Assembly (NCBI RefSeq): GCF_035222375.1
Contig: NC_085888.1
Coordinates: 2,356,001 to 2,420,000, forward strand
Length of the DNA stretch: 64,000 bases
Source: Podospora pseudocomata
Taxonomy: Eukaryota; Ascomycota; Sordariomycetes; Sordariales; Podosporaceae
Direction of reading: 5' to 3'
A model generated the notes under the pieces. It was not told the origin of the DNA and did no database searches. It saw only the letters and a list, made by a program, of their open reading frames with translations. Made by a program: the position numbers and the translations under genes. Shown piece by piece: positions 21,922 to 33,808 of this stretch (positions within the stretch are counted from its first letter, which is position 1; the number at the start of each line of letters is the position of its first letter).

Positions 21922-22599
21922 ATCACCCCCTCCCCTCGTCGGAACTGCTCTTTGAGCCTCGTCAACATTTCTTCTTTTAAGAATTTTAACAATCTCCCCT
22001 CTCAACCCCCCCCTTCAGCTCTACCTTCACAGGTTGAACTGAACTACAGCACCCAGCTTTCCAGCTCGCGCTCCGGTTCACATCCCACCACCGCCATTCC
22101 CGGCCCAGACTTTTCAGTCTTCACCACGGATTCACATCAGTCATCATGGACTCCCTCCAGTACCTCGAGCCTGCCGGCACATTCCGCGCATCAACAGCCC
22201 CCACAGAATCTCAGCTTGCCCCAACAGGACTTCGTCTTGTTCGATTCGCCGATCAATCATCGTCCACATAGTAGCCGTACTACATCGCAACCTTCCGCCC
22301 ACGGAGGTGTAAATCAACCACAGCAATATCGTAATCAGCCGCTCTTCCCGCAGCAGATCCCATCGCCATCACTGCAGAATCAGCGAGTTGCGAACATCAT
22401 CCAGGCAACCGGCCACTCCACGACTTCATCGGCATTCACCAATCGGTTTACTACACAGAACTTGCGCCCATCGCCGCAACAGTTCTACGCCTCGTCCGCT
22501 CCATCTTCGTCTGTTGCTCTTAACATTCCCAAGCAACGCCAGCACCGCCCACCCGTTCCCCTGTTTCCACAAGGTCCCGGCGGCGTGCCACCAGGCAAG
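21922..22599 (+). other. Conserved-type non-AUG N-terminal extension of the CPC1 reading frame
   Basis: The main cpc-1 frame is open for 678 bases (226 codons) upstream of its first ATG, with no ATG in this frame. Near-cognate codons early in the frame include ATC 21922, TTG 21952 and ATT 21967. The encoded segment is Gln/Ser/Pro-rich with motif-like stretches (QQDFVLFDS, NQRVANIIQATGHS, QFYASSAPSSS, RPPVPLF), which suggests selection on the peptide rather than an accidental lack of stops. Work on Neurospora cpc-1 described such extensions across Pezizomycotina, started at non-AUG codons upstream of uORF2. Assigning this segment to that phenomenon is inference from the same layout. Confidence 0.72.
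22146..22271 (+). promoter_or_regulatory. cpc-1 uORF2 (41 codons)
   Basis: ATG 22146 to TAG 22269-22271, encoding 41 residues starting MDSLQYLEPAGTF, in a frame different from the main ORF. The length equals that reported for Neurospora cpc-1 uORF2. It is the only other ATG between uORF1 and the main start, and 328 bases separate its stop from the main ATG: enough distance for the delayed reinitiation model, where eIF2 phosphorylation during amino-acid starvation lets ribosomes bypass uORF2 and reach the main start. Confidence 0.85.
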
Positions 22600-23370
22600 A
22601 TGAACATTCAAGGTAATTTCACTCCGCAACACCACCTTGCTCGCCACAGAGGCTCACACATGAGATCAGACCTGGATTTGGACGACTTCACCGCCTTTGA
22701 GGGCGGTGCGTCTACCACGTACTCGTCGCCAGCTCTCCCGACTGTCTTCGATCTGAGCTCCAGCGTCTCGAGCACGGGGCAAAACCTGGCCACCGTCTCT
22801 CCTCAAGAGCTCATGATGAACGAGCCCTTCATGTCAGCACCCAACTCCACTGCTTTCACCGCTTTGACTTCGCCATCGCTGTATAACGGTTCCCCCGATT
22901 TCTGCGACAGCTATGAGACCTCTCCTCACTTTGGAGGAGGAGGTGATTTTGACTCCAACCCGGACAACTGGTTCCCCCTTTTCCCAACAACCAACACGGA
23001 ACCAGAAGCCCCCAAGGAGGCGCTTGTTGGGCCTAAGCCTGAACAGTCCCCAGTAATTACCGCCGAGGAGCTCGAAGTCAAGTCGCCGGCATCGGGACAT
23101 CGTCGCAAGTCAAGCACTTCTCCACCAACCCGCCACTCGTCCATCGCCGGTGTCAACTCTCGCCGCCGCGACAAGCCCCTTCCTCCCATCATTGTCGACG
23201 ATCCCACGGATACTGTCGCGATGAAGCGTGCTCGCAACACCCTTGCGGCTCGCAAGTCTCGGGAGCGCAAGGCGGCTCGCTTGGATGAGCTTGAGGAGAA
23301 GATTGAGAAGCTCTCTGCTGAGCGTGATCATTGGAAGCAATTGGCTTTGCAACTAGGTGCAAAGGAGTAA
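22600..23370 (+). CDS. cpc-1: Cross-pathway control bZIP activator CPC1 (GCN4 orthologue), AUG-initiated form
   Basis: Starting at ATG 22600 the protein has 256 residues, close to Neurospora CPC1 (about 270). An acidic, Ser/Thr-rich activation region includes DLDLDDFTAFEGG, the stretch around DFDSNPDNWFPLF, and VITAEELEVKSP. The C-terminal bZIP begins near residue 203: DPTDTVAMKRARNTLAARKS is the basic region with the invariant Asn, Ala, Ala and Arg DNA contacts, followed by a zipper whose heptad d positions read Leu, Leu, Trp, Leu. CPC1 binds TGA(C/G)TCA sites and induces amino-acid biosynthetic genes on starvation. There is no intron. Two uORFs and a long in-frame non-AUG extension precede it, so longer isoforms are likely; if the extension is used, the frame begins after 21921. 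Confidence 0.93.
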   Translation: MNIQGNFTPQHHLARHRGSHMRSDLDLDDFTAFEGGASTTYSSPALPTVFDLSSSVSSTGQNLATVSPQELMMNEPFMSAPNSTAFTALTSPSLYNGSPDFCDSYETSPHFGGGGDFDSNPDNWFPLFPTTNTEPEAPKEALVGPKPEQSPVITAEELEVKSPASGHRRKSSTSPPTRHSSIAGVNSRRRDKPLPPIIVDDPTDTVAMKRARNTLAARKSRERKAARLDELEEKIEKLSAERDHWKQLALQLGAKE

Positions 23371-24510
23371 ATTGGTGCTCAGGAGTAAACCAACCAAAAA
23401 AAATAATAGGCAATCGGCTTCGTCGTACGGCACATTATCCCCCATTGTAATGGACATTGGGGAGGGGATTTCATGGGATTCTCATTTTTCTTTTTCTGTC
23501 TTTTCTACGGTATTTTACTTGGAAGCCGGTCGTCAGCTTTGTCAGCGGACCAGGCAATGTTATTTGTCGTTCAGTATCTGGTCTCCTTGGAAGGAAATAA
23601 CTAGTTGTTTTTTGACCATTCCCCTTGACCTTTCCGGTTCATTGTGTTGTAGACTCAATTAAACCCTATGAACTTGTGCTCCTGATTTCTCTGGCGTGAC
23701 TATTTTTGACAGAAGTTTTTGTGACTGAGGTGGTATGTGGTACTGTGGTGACTGCTCTCGTAAGTGATACTCACACCTTTTGTCTCCTGACTGCTCCGTG
23801 ACACGGGACCAGCTTTCCAGAATATGTTGCTGATGCATTTGCTTCCAACTATTTCCACTGTAAAGCAGATGTCTGATGAGCCTCATTCTTCCACCAGTCC
23901 AGGTAGCTTCTCCGATGGATTTTGCGCAAGGCAACTGTGGTGTGGTGTGATGTCTCCGATTTGGAAACAGATGGTTGCCTAGGCTATCTCGTTTGTTCAG
24001 AAAATGACCCAGGTTGGTAAGCTCCATGTGGACTGGTTCGGTGAGTTGAAATAGCTCATAGCAGAAGGACCATGAACAAAATTGAGGAGTAGACTTTGTG
24101 TGTTTATTGAGATGTTGGTAGCGTAGAAGGTATGAGGAAATTCTAGACGGTTGGGGAAGGTTAGTCTCACAAGTAGTTAAAGTAAACAAAGATGATACGA
24201 TAAAAGTAGGCTTCATGGCAGGTAGATTGCTTTGATGTATGCTGAGTTGCTCCGAAATGCAATGGTGGGTTGAGTGAGCATTATGAGAGGTGGTGGTAAG
24301 GCAATGTGTATGTTGCCTACTTATGTATACCTTGCTCTGATCTGCTACACTCTGGTTGCTTCTGTGGCTGTTCTTTCCTACATGGTCATCTTCCGAGTGC
24401 ACTCTTCTCAAACAGCCCCCTTATTCGCTACCTGCTCCAACCGCCTCCCCATTCGCGATTTCTGGCTATTCCATCTCCATTTCCCCCTCCCAAGGTGCTG
24501 TTTGTTACCT

Positions 24511-24763
24511 GGCACCCTCCCCACGAAATGATTAGCACAGCAAGTAAGCTAATCCCTTATTATACTGTAAACCATACCTAAAGTAATAGGTTTTCTTTTT
24601 TTTACTATCTTTAAAGGCTTGTTAACTGTGAAGACTATTAACTATCTTTCACAGCGTATTAACTATCTTTAAAGGACTAACGCCTATCTTTCGAGGTATG
24701 GTTTATAGTATAATATAGATTTAACCTACTTTTGAGTGCTAATTATTTTGTGGTGAGGGTGCC
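24511..24763. mobile_element. MITE (non-autonomous TIR DNA transposon), 253 bp
   Basis: The two ends are inverted repeats of about 70 bases. The outer arm reads GGCACCCTCCCCACGAAATG on the left and GGCACCCTCACCACAAAATA on the right (reverse complement). Both continue through ATTAGCAC and a less similar middle to TTATACTRTAAACCATACCT. The interior is A/T-rich with repeated CTATCTTT(A/C)A units and no coding capacity. Several differences between the arms are G/C versus A/T, as repeat-induced point mutation would leave. A clean target-site duplication is not obvious, so the superfamily stays open (a Tc1/mariner-type or other TIR element is possible). A related decayed copy lies near 41665-41765. 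Confidence 0.85.
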
Positions 24764-26087
24764 TGGTCGTCCATCTTCCAGTTGCCGCTGTTCACTTGTT
24801 TTGTCCAAGCCGTCTCCTTCAAGTTGACTCGATTCGACTTACTACTCGCCCACAATCATCATAGTTTTTCAAAAGACATAGCCGGCCAGCATCCATGCGG
24901 CAGACTCACAACTGAGTCATCAACATCCAGTCAGCCAACGTCAACATATCAACAGCAACGAGCAACAAACCATACCCAGCCAGTAGTTGCCAGTCCATCC
25001 GTCAGTTCCTGTATGTATATCACCAGTCACATTGAAAAGTCACGTATATCATCAGTCCCCAAAAGTAGCGCATAGCCTCATGTCATTTTGTATTCTCCAA
25101 CTGGCCCCCCTTTCCTATCTTAACCCCCTATTTTCAAACTACCATACAACCCCTTCCCCTTCTCTCCTCCCCCCTCCCATCCCCATCATCAACCGCCCAG
25201 CATTAATCACAAATAGTTTTTATCAGTATCGTATCCCAGTTCAAGAAAAAAGTAATAATATCACCCCCCTCTTCCCCCTTCTTCACCACCCCATCCATCC
25301 CCTCATCATCTTTTCTTTACTTTTCTCATTCCATCCAACCAGCACACCAATCATAACCCATCATCCCCGTGCACCATCACTCATACACAAAAAGCACAAC
25401 AAACCAACAACCACGCATAAGAAAAAAAAAAACCAACACAAGAAAAGGACATAGCCACATAACAATAAAGCTCCCGATTCACAGTATGCTCTACTACATG
25501 AAACTACTTTCTTTCTTTCCTTCCCCTCTACCACGAAAACGTAAAACCCCCCCTTTTGTATACCTCCCCTCCTACACACCCAATCATTGCTCTGTCTTGA
25601 ATGCCCAAAAAAATGGGCAGAATCAAATGCCCCCGAAGACCAAAAGCCACCGAACCACAACGAGAGAGAAACACCCAACCCCCAGAAAGAAGAACCCCCT
25701 TTAACGAAGAGAATGGTAGAAGAAAAAAAACTTAGTAGTAAAATAGTAAAATAAAATAAAACCGTTTTGTATAATAGAAGAAAAAAATAAAGGGAAGCCA
25801 CTCGCTCTCTCTTGTGCTCTTCTTTCTCTTCTTGTTGCACCCCCCCCTAATGTGCCTACCCCTTCTCTCTGTTCCCCCCTCTTCCCCCAACTCAATATGT
25901 AAACCATCTCCATCATCTCCCCTTAAGCAACCAAGACGGATGGATCGACGGATGAATGGATGGCGTCTCCAATAATACTCGTACATATACACAAAAGGTT
26001 CGTGGGTATGTTGATGTTGATGGGGATGAAAAAAGAGTTCCGCGGGTTTAGAATTGTGGTATCGTGTTTTGGTATCGTAGTGAACAA

Positions 26088-26090
26088 TGT

Positions 26091-26131
<41 letters not shown>

Positions 26132-26134
26132 GGG
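26088..26134. repeat. (GT)n microsatellite
   Basis: A GT dinucleotide tract with one interruption (TTTG), just beyond the 3' end of the minus-strand gene at 26195. Confidence 0.9.
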
Positions 26135-26194
26135 TGAGTGAGTGGGTGGGTGTTTGTGTTTGCGGGTCCCGACCATGCTAAACTTCCCATGCAT

Positions 26195-29100
26195 CTAGCT
26201 TACGATCATCATCTGCATCCGAGGCGAGTCAGCAGACCCCCTGCCCAAGATAGAGTTGCTGCTGTGGCTCTTTGGAAGCCTCCTGGGTGGACTAGACGCA
26301 GCAGGATCCGAAAACACTCGCGTAAAGGCTGGGCTGCCATCCAGATTGAGATGCGAAAGTCGCTCACGACGAGGAGTGGCGGCCGGGCTTTGGGTAAGCA
26401 GTTCAGCTTTGCGTACTGCATCCGACAGCGAGTCTCGCAGGTGACCAGCCCTCTTCACCAGCTCTTGGAGACTGTTTGTGTCAAAGAACAGCTTGGTGTC
26501 TTGGGTCTTGGTGGCGGTGGCGGCGATGGGATCGGAAGTAGACCGCTGTTGCTGCATTGCCTGGATCACGGTGGCCAGAACGGCAGAGCTCCCATTGGGG
26601 CTTACCGAACCGTCTGGTGTTCGTGGTCGTGGAGGCTTAAGCGGCTCGTCGGGCAGTGGCCACTGACCGCCGAAAATATCGTCGTCAGGTGAAAACACCG
26701 ACCGTCTTCGGACAGTCGCTCGTTCTCGTACCACTGTCGTCCGGGTCATCATCTGCGGCTCGGGAATCTCGAAAGGATCGTTAATGTTATCAAGCATGGA
26801 GCCATCAAAACCCTCGTCGATAAAACGTTCATCAATCTCATCAAGATCATCTCGATCAAAGTCCAGTGACAACTTGACTGAACCAAACTCATCAGCTTCG
26901 TCCTCATCGGGCGATGCCAGGGCAATAATATTTTCCGCCTCGACCCATTTTGGTTGTATGGCCCCGTGAATAATGTTGAGGTCTTTGCCATGGCGGCATA
27001 GTCGTTTCAAGTCATTGACGAGCAAGGAAAGTTCCCGTATTTGACCCGAATGGGCTTTTACACTCGGCTGACTGGCTTGAATCGACGGGGGAACGACCAT
27101 AAAACTCGTGCTAGAGTCCTTTCCTCCGGTCGTATCAAGCGGGGTTTCGTCAAAATCGAAATCATCATCCCAGTCCTCGCTGGCATTTTTTGTACTCAGC
27201 CCCCATGTTCCAAACTTTGGAGGCGGTTTGGATTCATCAGTAGGTTCTGGAACAACAGGAACGCTCTGGCTCCGTACATGCCCGGCTTTCGGGGCTTTCC
27301 GACTTGTCGAACGACCAATCCTCAAATCCATCTCCTGCTTCCCATGAACCGTTTTGGGTCGGGTTGTATCGGAATCGAGCTTGTCATGGATCGATGGTTC
27401 TGACCAGTCAAATATGCTGCTCCTCGGCCGGTCGCTCATACTATCACGAGACAGATCGGGGCTCCCATTCCCACCCAAATTTTTGAGCGCATGCCGAAGT
27501 GTCGGACTGACACGTCTCGAATTCGTCGAGCTCGGTGGCGAAAGATGATTGCTCAAAGTGTTATCGTCGTCTCGTGCCCAGTCATCGTCGTCGTCATCAT
27601 CAAAAGATAACCTGGCCGCAAACTCTCGGTGTACCAGCATCAGACCTCCCTGACCACCATAACCAAACCCGTCCAACTTGATGGGCTTTGTTGTGCCATC
27701 CAGGTGAGTGCTCCGAACAGGCGTGGCTGCACTGTCTTCCTCTTCAGTAATCTTGGTTTCGCCATCCCATCCACGTCCCAGCATCTCTTGAATCGATAAC
27801 CTCTTGGTTTTGCCGTTGCTGGCAGTGCTCGGTGGCGATTCATCAAACATCGAGTCTAGCGGTGTCTCAACAGACCGAACCCGACTGGAAGAGGCGATGG
27901 TGCGGAAGGAATCGTAGGCATCACTCCGGACATCTGTGTCTTCGTCATCTGCATCGTGGACCTCAAAGTCGGAGCCTGCCAGCGTGATTGATCGTTCCCC
28001 CGAAGGACCTCGGCTATGTGTGGGAGCAGGAGGGTTCTGGGAGCCGTTCATGTAGTTTATCGGGGTATGGAATGATCTTGGAGGCGGTGTGGAAGAGGAA
28101 GAGCTTGACAGCCCAAGTCGTGAAACGTCGATGTTGAAGCTGGATAGACGGTTTAATGGCGGAAGAGGAGAGGGTGAATTTCTCTTGCGGTTCCGTGGAG
28201 CATCCGAGAGGGTTGGTGCAGGCTCAAGCTGTGGTGCTTGCGGCTGGTAGTTGGGTGGCACAACAATTTCTTGTGTGGTTGGGCTGCCCGGAGACTGCAT
28301 TGGGTCGCGAAGCATGCCGGCCAGGTCGGCGGTCGCATATCGACTATCATTTCCGCCCTTGGCGTCAACGGTACTCCTTCTAGGACGCCGAACGCTCGAG
28401 GTTCTCGCGATCCAGTTTTGGGCTGAACTAAAATGCATCGACATTGACCTCTTCGGTCGCTTCTCGGAAGATGTTTCGGGCAAGTCGGTGGGGTTGACTG
28501 GACTCTGCAGAACCTCTAGGTCCTCAATGTGCCCGAAATCTTCTTCCTGCTGCTCAGCTTCATCCACAAACACAGGAATGTCTGTTATGCAATCTGCCTT
28601 GGTGAGATATGCTCGAGAAACATGGCCTGGGGTTAGAGACACTCGTCTTTTGGGGAACAGGGAAGCGAGCTTAGCGCTCTGTCCACTCGTAAGTCCTGAA
28701 GCGTCACGACCAAGGCCCGCCGCCCGCCGAGCATGAAAAAACGACGTCCATCTGCTGGAGGAACGCTTAGAGCCGCCAAATGATGAAGACGTTGGTGTTT
28801 CTGTCTCTGGGACACTCGAAGGCTCATATGAAAACTTGGGCCCGGCCCCAGCTCCAGCGGAAGGCGGAGGGTCAACCGAGTTACCTTGCAGTTGTGATTG
28901 TTGCTGCATGGTTGCTGTCCGTTGGTGGCTAGTAGCCGGTCTCCGGAGGGTCAACACCTGCGACTTGGAGCCCCGCCGTTGGTGAGATCCGTGTGGCTCA
29001 CCGAAACCAGGGGCATTCCTCTTTACCAACTTGTTGGGGGCCGAGCTGGCAAGTGATTGTTGCCCAAGCATCGGGACACCTGAGCCATGTGAGAATGTCA

Positions 29101-29736
29101 AGGATGACGAGTCGGGTCCCATGCTTGACCTTGGGCTCCCGTGTTGTGATATCGGGCGCAATGAGAAGCGCCGAATCCACGATTCCCTAGAAGACACGGA
29201 GTCGCGAGCACTTTCTACATCCTGCCGCGGCACTGATTCTTTGGTATCTTGGCGAAGAAAGGACTGTCTCCCGCTGGTAGTTCTCGGTGATGTGACCGGT
29301 ACGGCGCTGCCGGGTCGCTGAGGTTGAGCCGCTTCCGTGGTAGGGGACATCAGAGGACTTGGAGTTGGGTCGACAAGCTGGCGAAACGAGCCGTAGGCAA
29401 ACTCCTGGACTGGTGAAGAGCATCGTTGCTGCAGAGCTGCGGCACTCGTGTTAGGCCTCGCACTCGAGGCTTGAGAGCCGAAGGCATCGTAGTCGGCAGA
29501 AAATACTCCGGGGTTCGGGCTGGACCATGGCGGCACTTCCGACTCTGACGGCTGACCAAATACCAGACCAGCAGCGGCGGCCGCGATGGCAGTGCCGGTT
29601 CCCACAAGCTATAACACAATTTTGTCAGTTGCCAAGTCCATCTCACGAGCTGTTTGTAGTCCCATCCATGTGCTTGTGTTTCCTTCCGCCAGAGCTCCTC
29701 GTCGTCCAGATTACTTACACTCGGCACAGCCTGCAT
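26195..29736 (-). CDS. Large, mostly disordered fungal protein, function unknown
   Basis: Exon 1 is 29736-29719 (ATG CAG GCT GTG CCG AGT), followed by a GTAAGT donor; exon 2 is 29608-26195. The 110-base intron has a CTGAC branch point and ends TATAG, phase 0, giving MQAVPS-LVGTGTAIAAAAAG and 1143 residues. A short Ala-rich hydrophobic stretch sits near the N-terminus. Then come about 800 residues rich in Ser, Pro and Arg with many RRxS-type sites. A more conserved-looking block follows near residues 850-960: SEDWDDDFDFDETP, FMVVPPSIQASQ, GQIRELSLLVNDLKRL (a predicted amphipathic helix) and IQPKWVEAENIIAL. Similar blocks occur in uncharacterised Pezizomycotina proteins as far as I recall, but I cannot name the family. 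It could be a cortical or signalling scaffold; that is speculation. Confidence 0.82.
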
Positions 29737-32700
29737 CCTGGCTGCGGACGGACTGTTATCTCGACGGCGAAGCGTGGCGAGAGAAGAAAAGGACGGGGAG
29801 GGTGTCGGCTTTAGTTCGGGTCGTGGTTCGCATCGTCAGGGCATTAGAGGGCGGGAGTAGATTGTCGGGGTCGGAGAGATTGAGCTGAAGCAATGCGGAA
29901 TGTGGAATGCGGGCCCGGTATGGCACTGTCGCGTCCTTGCCGTCAACAGCTTCGCCGTTGTTCACCTGGGGAAACAATACCGAGCCTGTAGGAAGGCAGC
30001 CGGCGCGCAGAAAGCTGCTCCTCCTAACTAACGCGAAGTCGCTTTCACTTGTTGCGGAGCCCGGCACGGGGAGAGCGAGGACAACTCCGTTTGTCGTGGA
30101 GTCAACGCGGGCGGGCTGCAGCTGACAATGAGGAGATCCACAGCACAGCGTGACAAGGGCTTTCAGCCTTTGAATTCGTCAGGATGGGGTCGCAATGGGC
30201 CGTGGCCGGGTCGTGATTGTGGCCGTTGCTGTGGTCGTCGAGAGGAGACTATCGCAACCCGAGTGAGGGCAAGGGAGGACTGTGAGTGGAGGGCCGTTTG
30301 CCAAAACAACACCGCCTTTAGCTTCTCTCTCGTCCCAAACACGCGCAGCTGCAGGCGCAATTCCTCCTCCTTCAGGGAAAAGGGAAAACAAAAGACGAAA
30401 AGGAAAGAATAGGGTAGAGGTAGAGAGAGAGAGTAAGGAGAGATTAAAGGTCGTGTCAAAACAAGCAACCGACGACGGTACTGGGGACGGCAGCAACGAA
30501 CGCCGAGCCAGCAGAGAACCTTGGAAGGGGAGAAAATAGACGGTAGGTCGTTGCTGCGATGCCCAGGAACTGGGACTGGGGCGGGCTGCGACTGTGGGGC
30601 CCTCGGACAGTGCGGGCGTTTCTGTCGCTTCCTGGGGGGGCTTGCTCCAGGTCCTTGCTGCAACACGCTACCTCAAGCATTCTCGGGTACCGTACGGCGC
30701 GAGCGACTCAGAGAGGCCTAGCGATGTGCACACTCTCTTTTTACTGGCCTCTGGTTGCTTGGGGTACGCGCATCCTCCAACTCCCCCCAGACGCACGCCA
30801 TTGCGCAGTTCAGTCAGCCACTGGCCGACTGCCAGCCAACCTCATGCAACAACAAATACCGCCAGTCAAGGGAGCTTATGGATAAGAGATCCCCTCACGT
30901 CTGAAACTGGGGAAACCTGGTTCATGGCTCTCGTCTGTCTGTCTTCCCCTCTTCTGGCCATCCGACCACCTGCGGAACTGGCCGAGACTCCCAGGTTTAT
31001 ATGTACGCCATCCAACCACCACGGACGAACGAGAACACCTCCTCTGAAGCAGAGACACAGCACCGGAGACAGAGAAACGCCGTCCGGCCTCACAACCGGC
31101 CGCAGGGAGGATGCTGGGACTCGAGAGCTGGGACCACCTGGGACGGGACCGCCTGAACATCATGCAGTTGCAGACTCATTTTACAGGTACATACAGGCAC
31201 TGTCAGGCACAGGCACGCGCATCAAATCCATATTATCATGTACAAATAAAACGCCCCCCACACGCAACGACGTTGCTAAGCTTACTTGAGGAGCAACGGC
31301 TCCCAAAACAGCACTGGCCCCGAGGCAAGGCGATCCAAGATCCGATGCAAATCCAGCCCAGCTGCTGCTTGGTTCGCCTGAGGCTCGTCCGTTTAGCGCT
31401 CCTTTTCCCACTTTTACTTTGTATGACGTTTGGACATATCTCTTGTCCTTAACGACAACTGCCCACCCGACCCCGACATCGAACAGCCGGTTGGCCAATC
31501 TACCCGCCACCACAGAGCAGAAAACCCGGGTACTTTGCTTCGAAACTTAACACGAGCCAGAAGCCGAGACTGCCGCCTTCTTGCCGCTGGTGCTGACCTG
31601 CTGTATATCAAACCCAGCCAATATATAATACCAGACCTCGGCCAGCCAAACACATGCACGGGAGAGCCATTCGCCCGTCTGCAGGGTTTCAACTATCTGT
31701 GCGCCAGTATTGAGCCGTACCAAACACTCTCTCGTCACCTTTCTTTTTTATTTAATACCTCTGCAACAATTATCTACTTGTATTCAAATACTGATTTCAT
31801 GATGCTTCCGCCCAGGCGACCTGCAGCGAATAGCTGCATCTATGAGCCAGCCCACTTGACAAGAAGGATCAGACTACCAGCCAACGACAGCCAGACAAAC
31901 CTGCATTGCTTGCATGAGAAAACAGGCATGCGGATGATCTGCTTTCTTTCCCCTCCTTCCCACACTCCACACTACTCCGTTTTTTGCTCTCTGCTAGGTT
32001 TATCAAGTTCCCAGTTCCCAGACTGGCGGGCTCCTGACACGTAGGACCATCCACATGGAACAAGAATGGATTGGCAAAGGAGGTTCTGGAAGTGTTCGTG
32101 ATACCCCGCAAAAACCTACACCCGAAAGAGACTATCTTCCAATGCATAACCAACTTGATTAATTGACACACACCACTAGACGCCATCCCAAATACCGTGC
32201 AGGACAGTAGTGTCCCAACCATGCAGTACTATCTCAAGTCTGAAAACGACAGATGACACAAGGGCGTCATCCCATCCGTTTTCCGTTCTTGTCCGCCCAG
32301 AACTTTTCAACCTTCGTCTAGTGTCTGAAAAATCAGTGGATGCCAGTTGATGAACCCGTCAAGTTGCCCTTACACAACACCAAACTATTACACAGGTTTG
32401 ACCAATACACAAGGCATCACAGCATCGAAGTGCACAACACCACGCTAGCAGGTTACGGCGGTACGCTTCTTCTTCCGTGATACCCTTCTGTTTGGAGGTT
32501 GTGTATTGGTATCACGCACAACAATAAGTCGATGCCATCTCGAATTTTTTTTCCTCTGTATGAGACAGACAGATGATCACCCGTTGAGACAAAAGAGATC
32601 TGAGCCCTATGCTGCCCTTTCCCCGCCACCGACGTAGATCAACGTGGGCTGGGGCCTTAAGGGACTTTTTTAACCTCAGACCTTGTCAGTGCTTTTTTGT

Positions 32701-33712
32701 CGATCGAATAAGAAAAAAAAAGAAGGCAGACAAGAAAAGTTCCCTCGAGTGAGATATGTCTTGCATCAGACAGTGCACAGTGCTTGCCTTCGGTCGTGAT
32801 ATGTGGTCGTGCTACGCAGCAAGTACCAGTCTCACTCTTATCTTACCCTCATGGCTGACATGACATCCCAGCCATGCGAGCAAAGTGAGCGACGATCCCG
32901 CCTCCCTGACCTCCCCGTCTCGGCCCGGGAGAGAGGTGTGGGCGGCAGGCAAGATCATTTCCTTCCCACGCATTTGTTCCCTTGTCTCGGGGGGTTCAAT
33001 ATGTAGTTATTATTGCCCCGTTTCGCTCCGTACATACATCAGTTATTTAACTTGACCACCTTTGTTTTGGTTTTCCTCTGTGCCCCAGAGATACATCCCA
33101 TCCCCCCATTTCCATCGGATATCTCCTTTGGTGCAACCCTCGTTCTGTCTCGAAGCCCATTGGAAGTACCCAATCCACCCACCCCGGAGAAATCTCCTGA
33201 CTTCCGGCGCCTGTGGTGGTTGCCTTCCATCAAATCGACTGGGGCAAGGCTCATCCTCGCCTCTTGGAACTGCATCTACGCGGCAGCTTTTTTCAGCCCG
33301 ACGAATATGTATGTAGGGGGTATCTTGTGTAGGCTTTCGGCAGGTGAGGTAGGCAGGTAAATGCAAGCACCCAACTGCAAGGGTCAGGGTCCCTCACCCA
33401 TCATCAGCTCAGAGTACCATTGAGGCTTTATTTCCCCCGGGCTATTGTTAGGAACTCCCCTCCTTCTGTAAGGCGTAGCACACACACACACATACATGAT
33501 ACAAAACACAACCCCATCACCTCGACAACCGATCTCAGTGTTCACCTGCCTCAGACAGCAGGTTGATCCAACATTTGTCAATGCCAAACCACCGCCGAGC
33601 ATATTCTAGAATTTCTTATTACAGTTAACGCTCAGACTCCCTTGAAGATTAACAAGAAAGGGAAAAAGCAAAAACGCGGCCGTTGTGGACAAAATCTGAA
33701 ACAAGCAACGGC

Positions 33713-33735
33713 TCTCTCTCTCTCTCTCTCTCTCG
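33713..33735. repeat. (TC)n microsatellite
   Basis: A run of about eleven TC units in the large gap upstream of GCN20. Confidence 0.85.
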
Positions 33736-33808
33736 TAAAATCCCCCTTGTCCAGTGAAAGGTGGGGTTTAATCAGCACTACGGCTTACCGCCGGGGCACC
33801 CGCCGCCA

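Larger units (their letters stand above)
23371..26194. other. Convergent intergenic region with a MITE and simple repeats
   Basis: About 2.8 kb. Holds the MITE at 24511-24763, a TGAGTCA motif at 24913-24919, an A/C-rich stretch (25300-25750) and the GT microsatellite near 26090. No supported gene. The A-rich part probably belongs to the 3' untranslated region of the minus-strand gene that ends at 26195. Confidence 0.45.

Noticed and set aside
30594-31289. 231-codon plus-strand ORF
   Set aside because: Starts at GTG, no domain, composition like the surrounding non-coding DNA.
31430-32044. 204-codon plus-strand ORF
   Set aside because: Starts at TTG and shows no domain or splice continuation.
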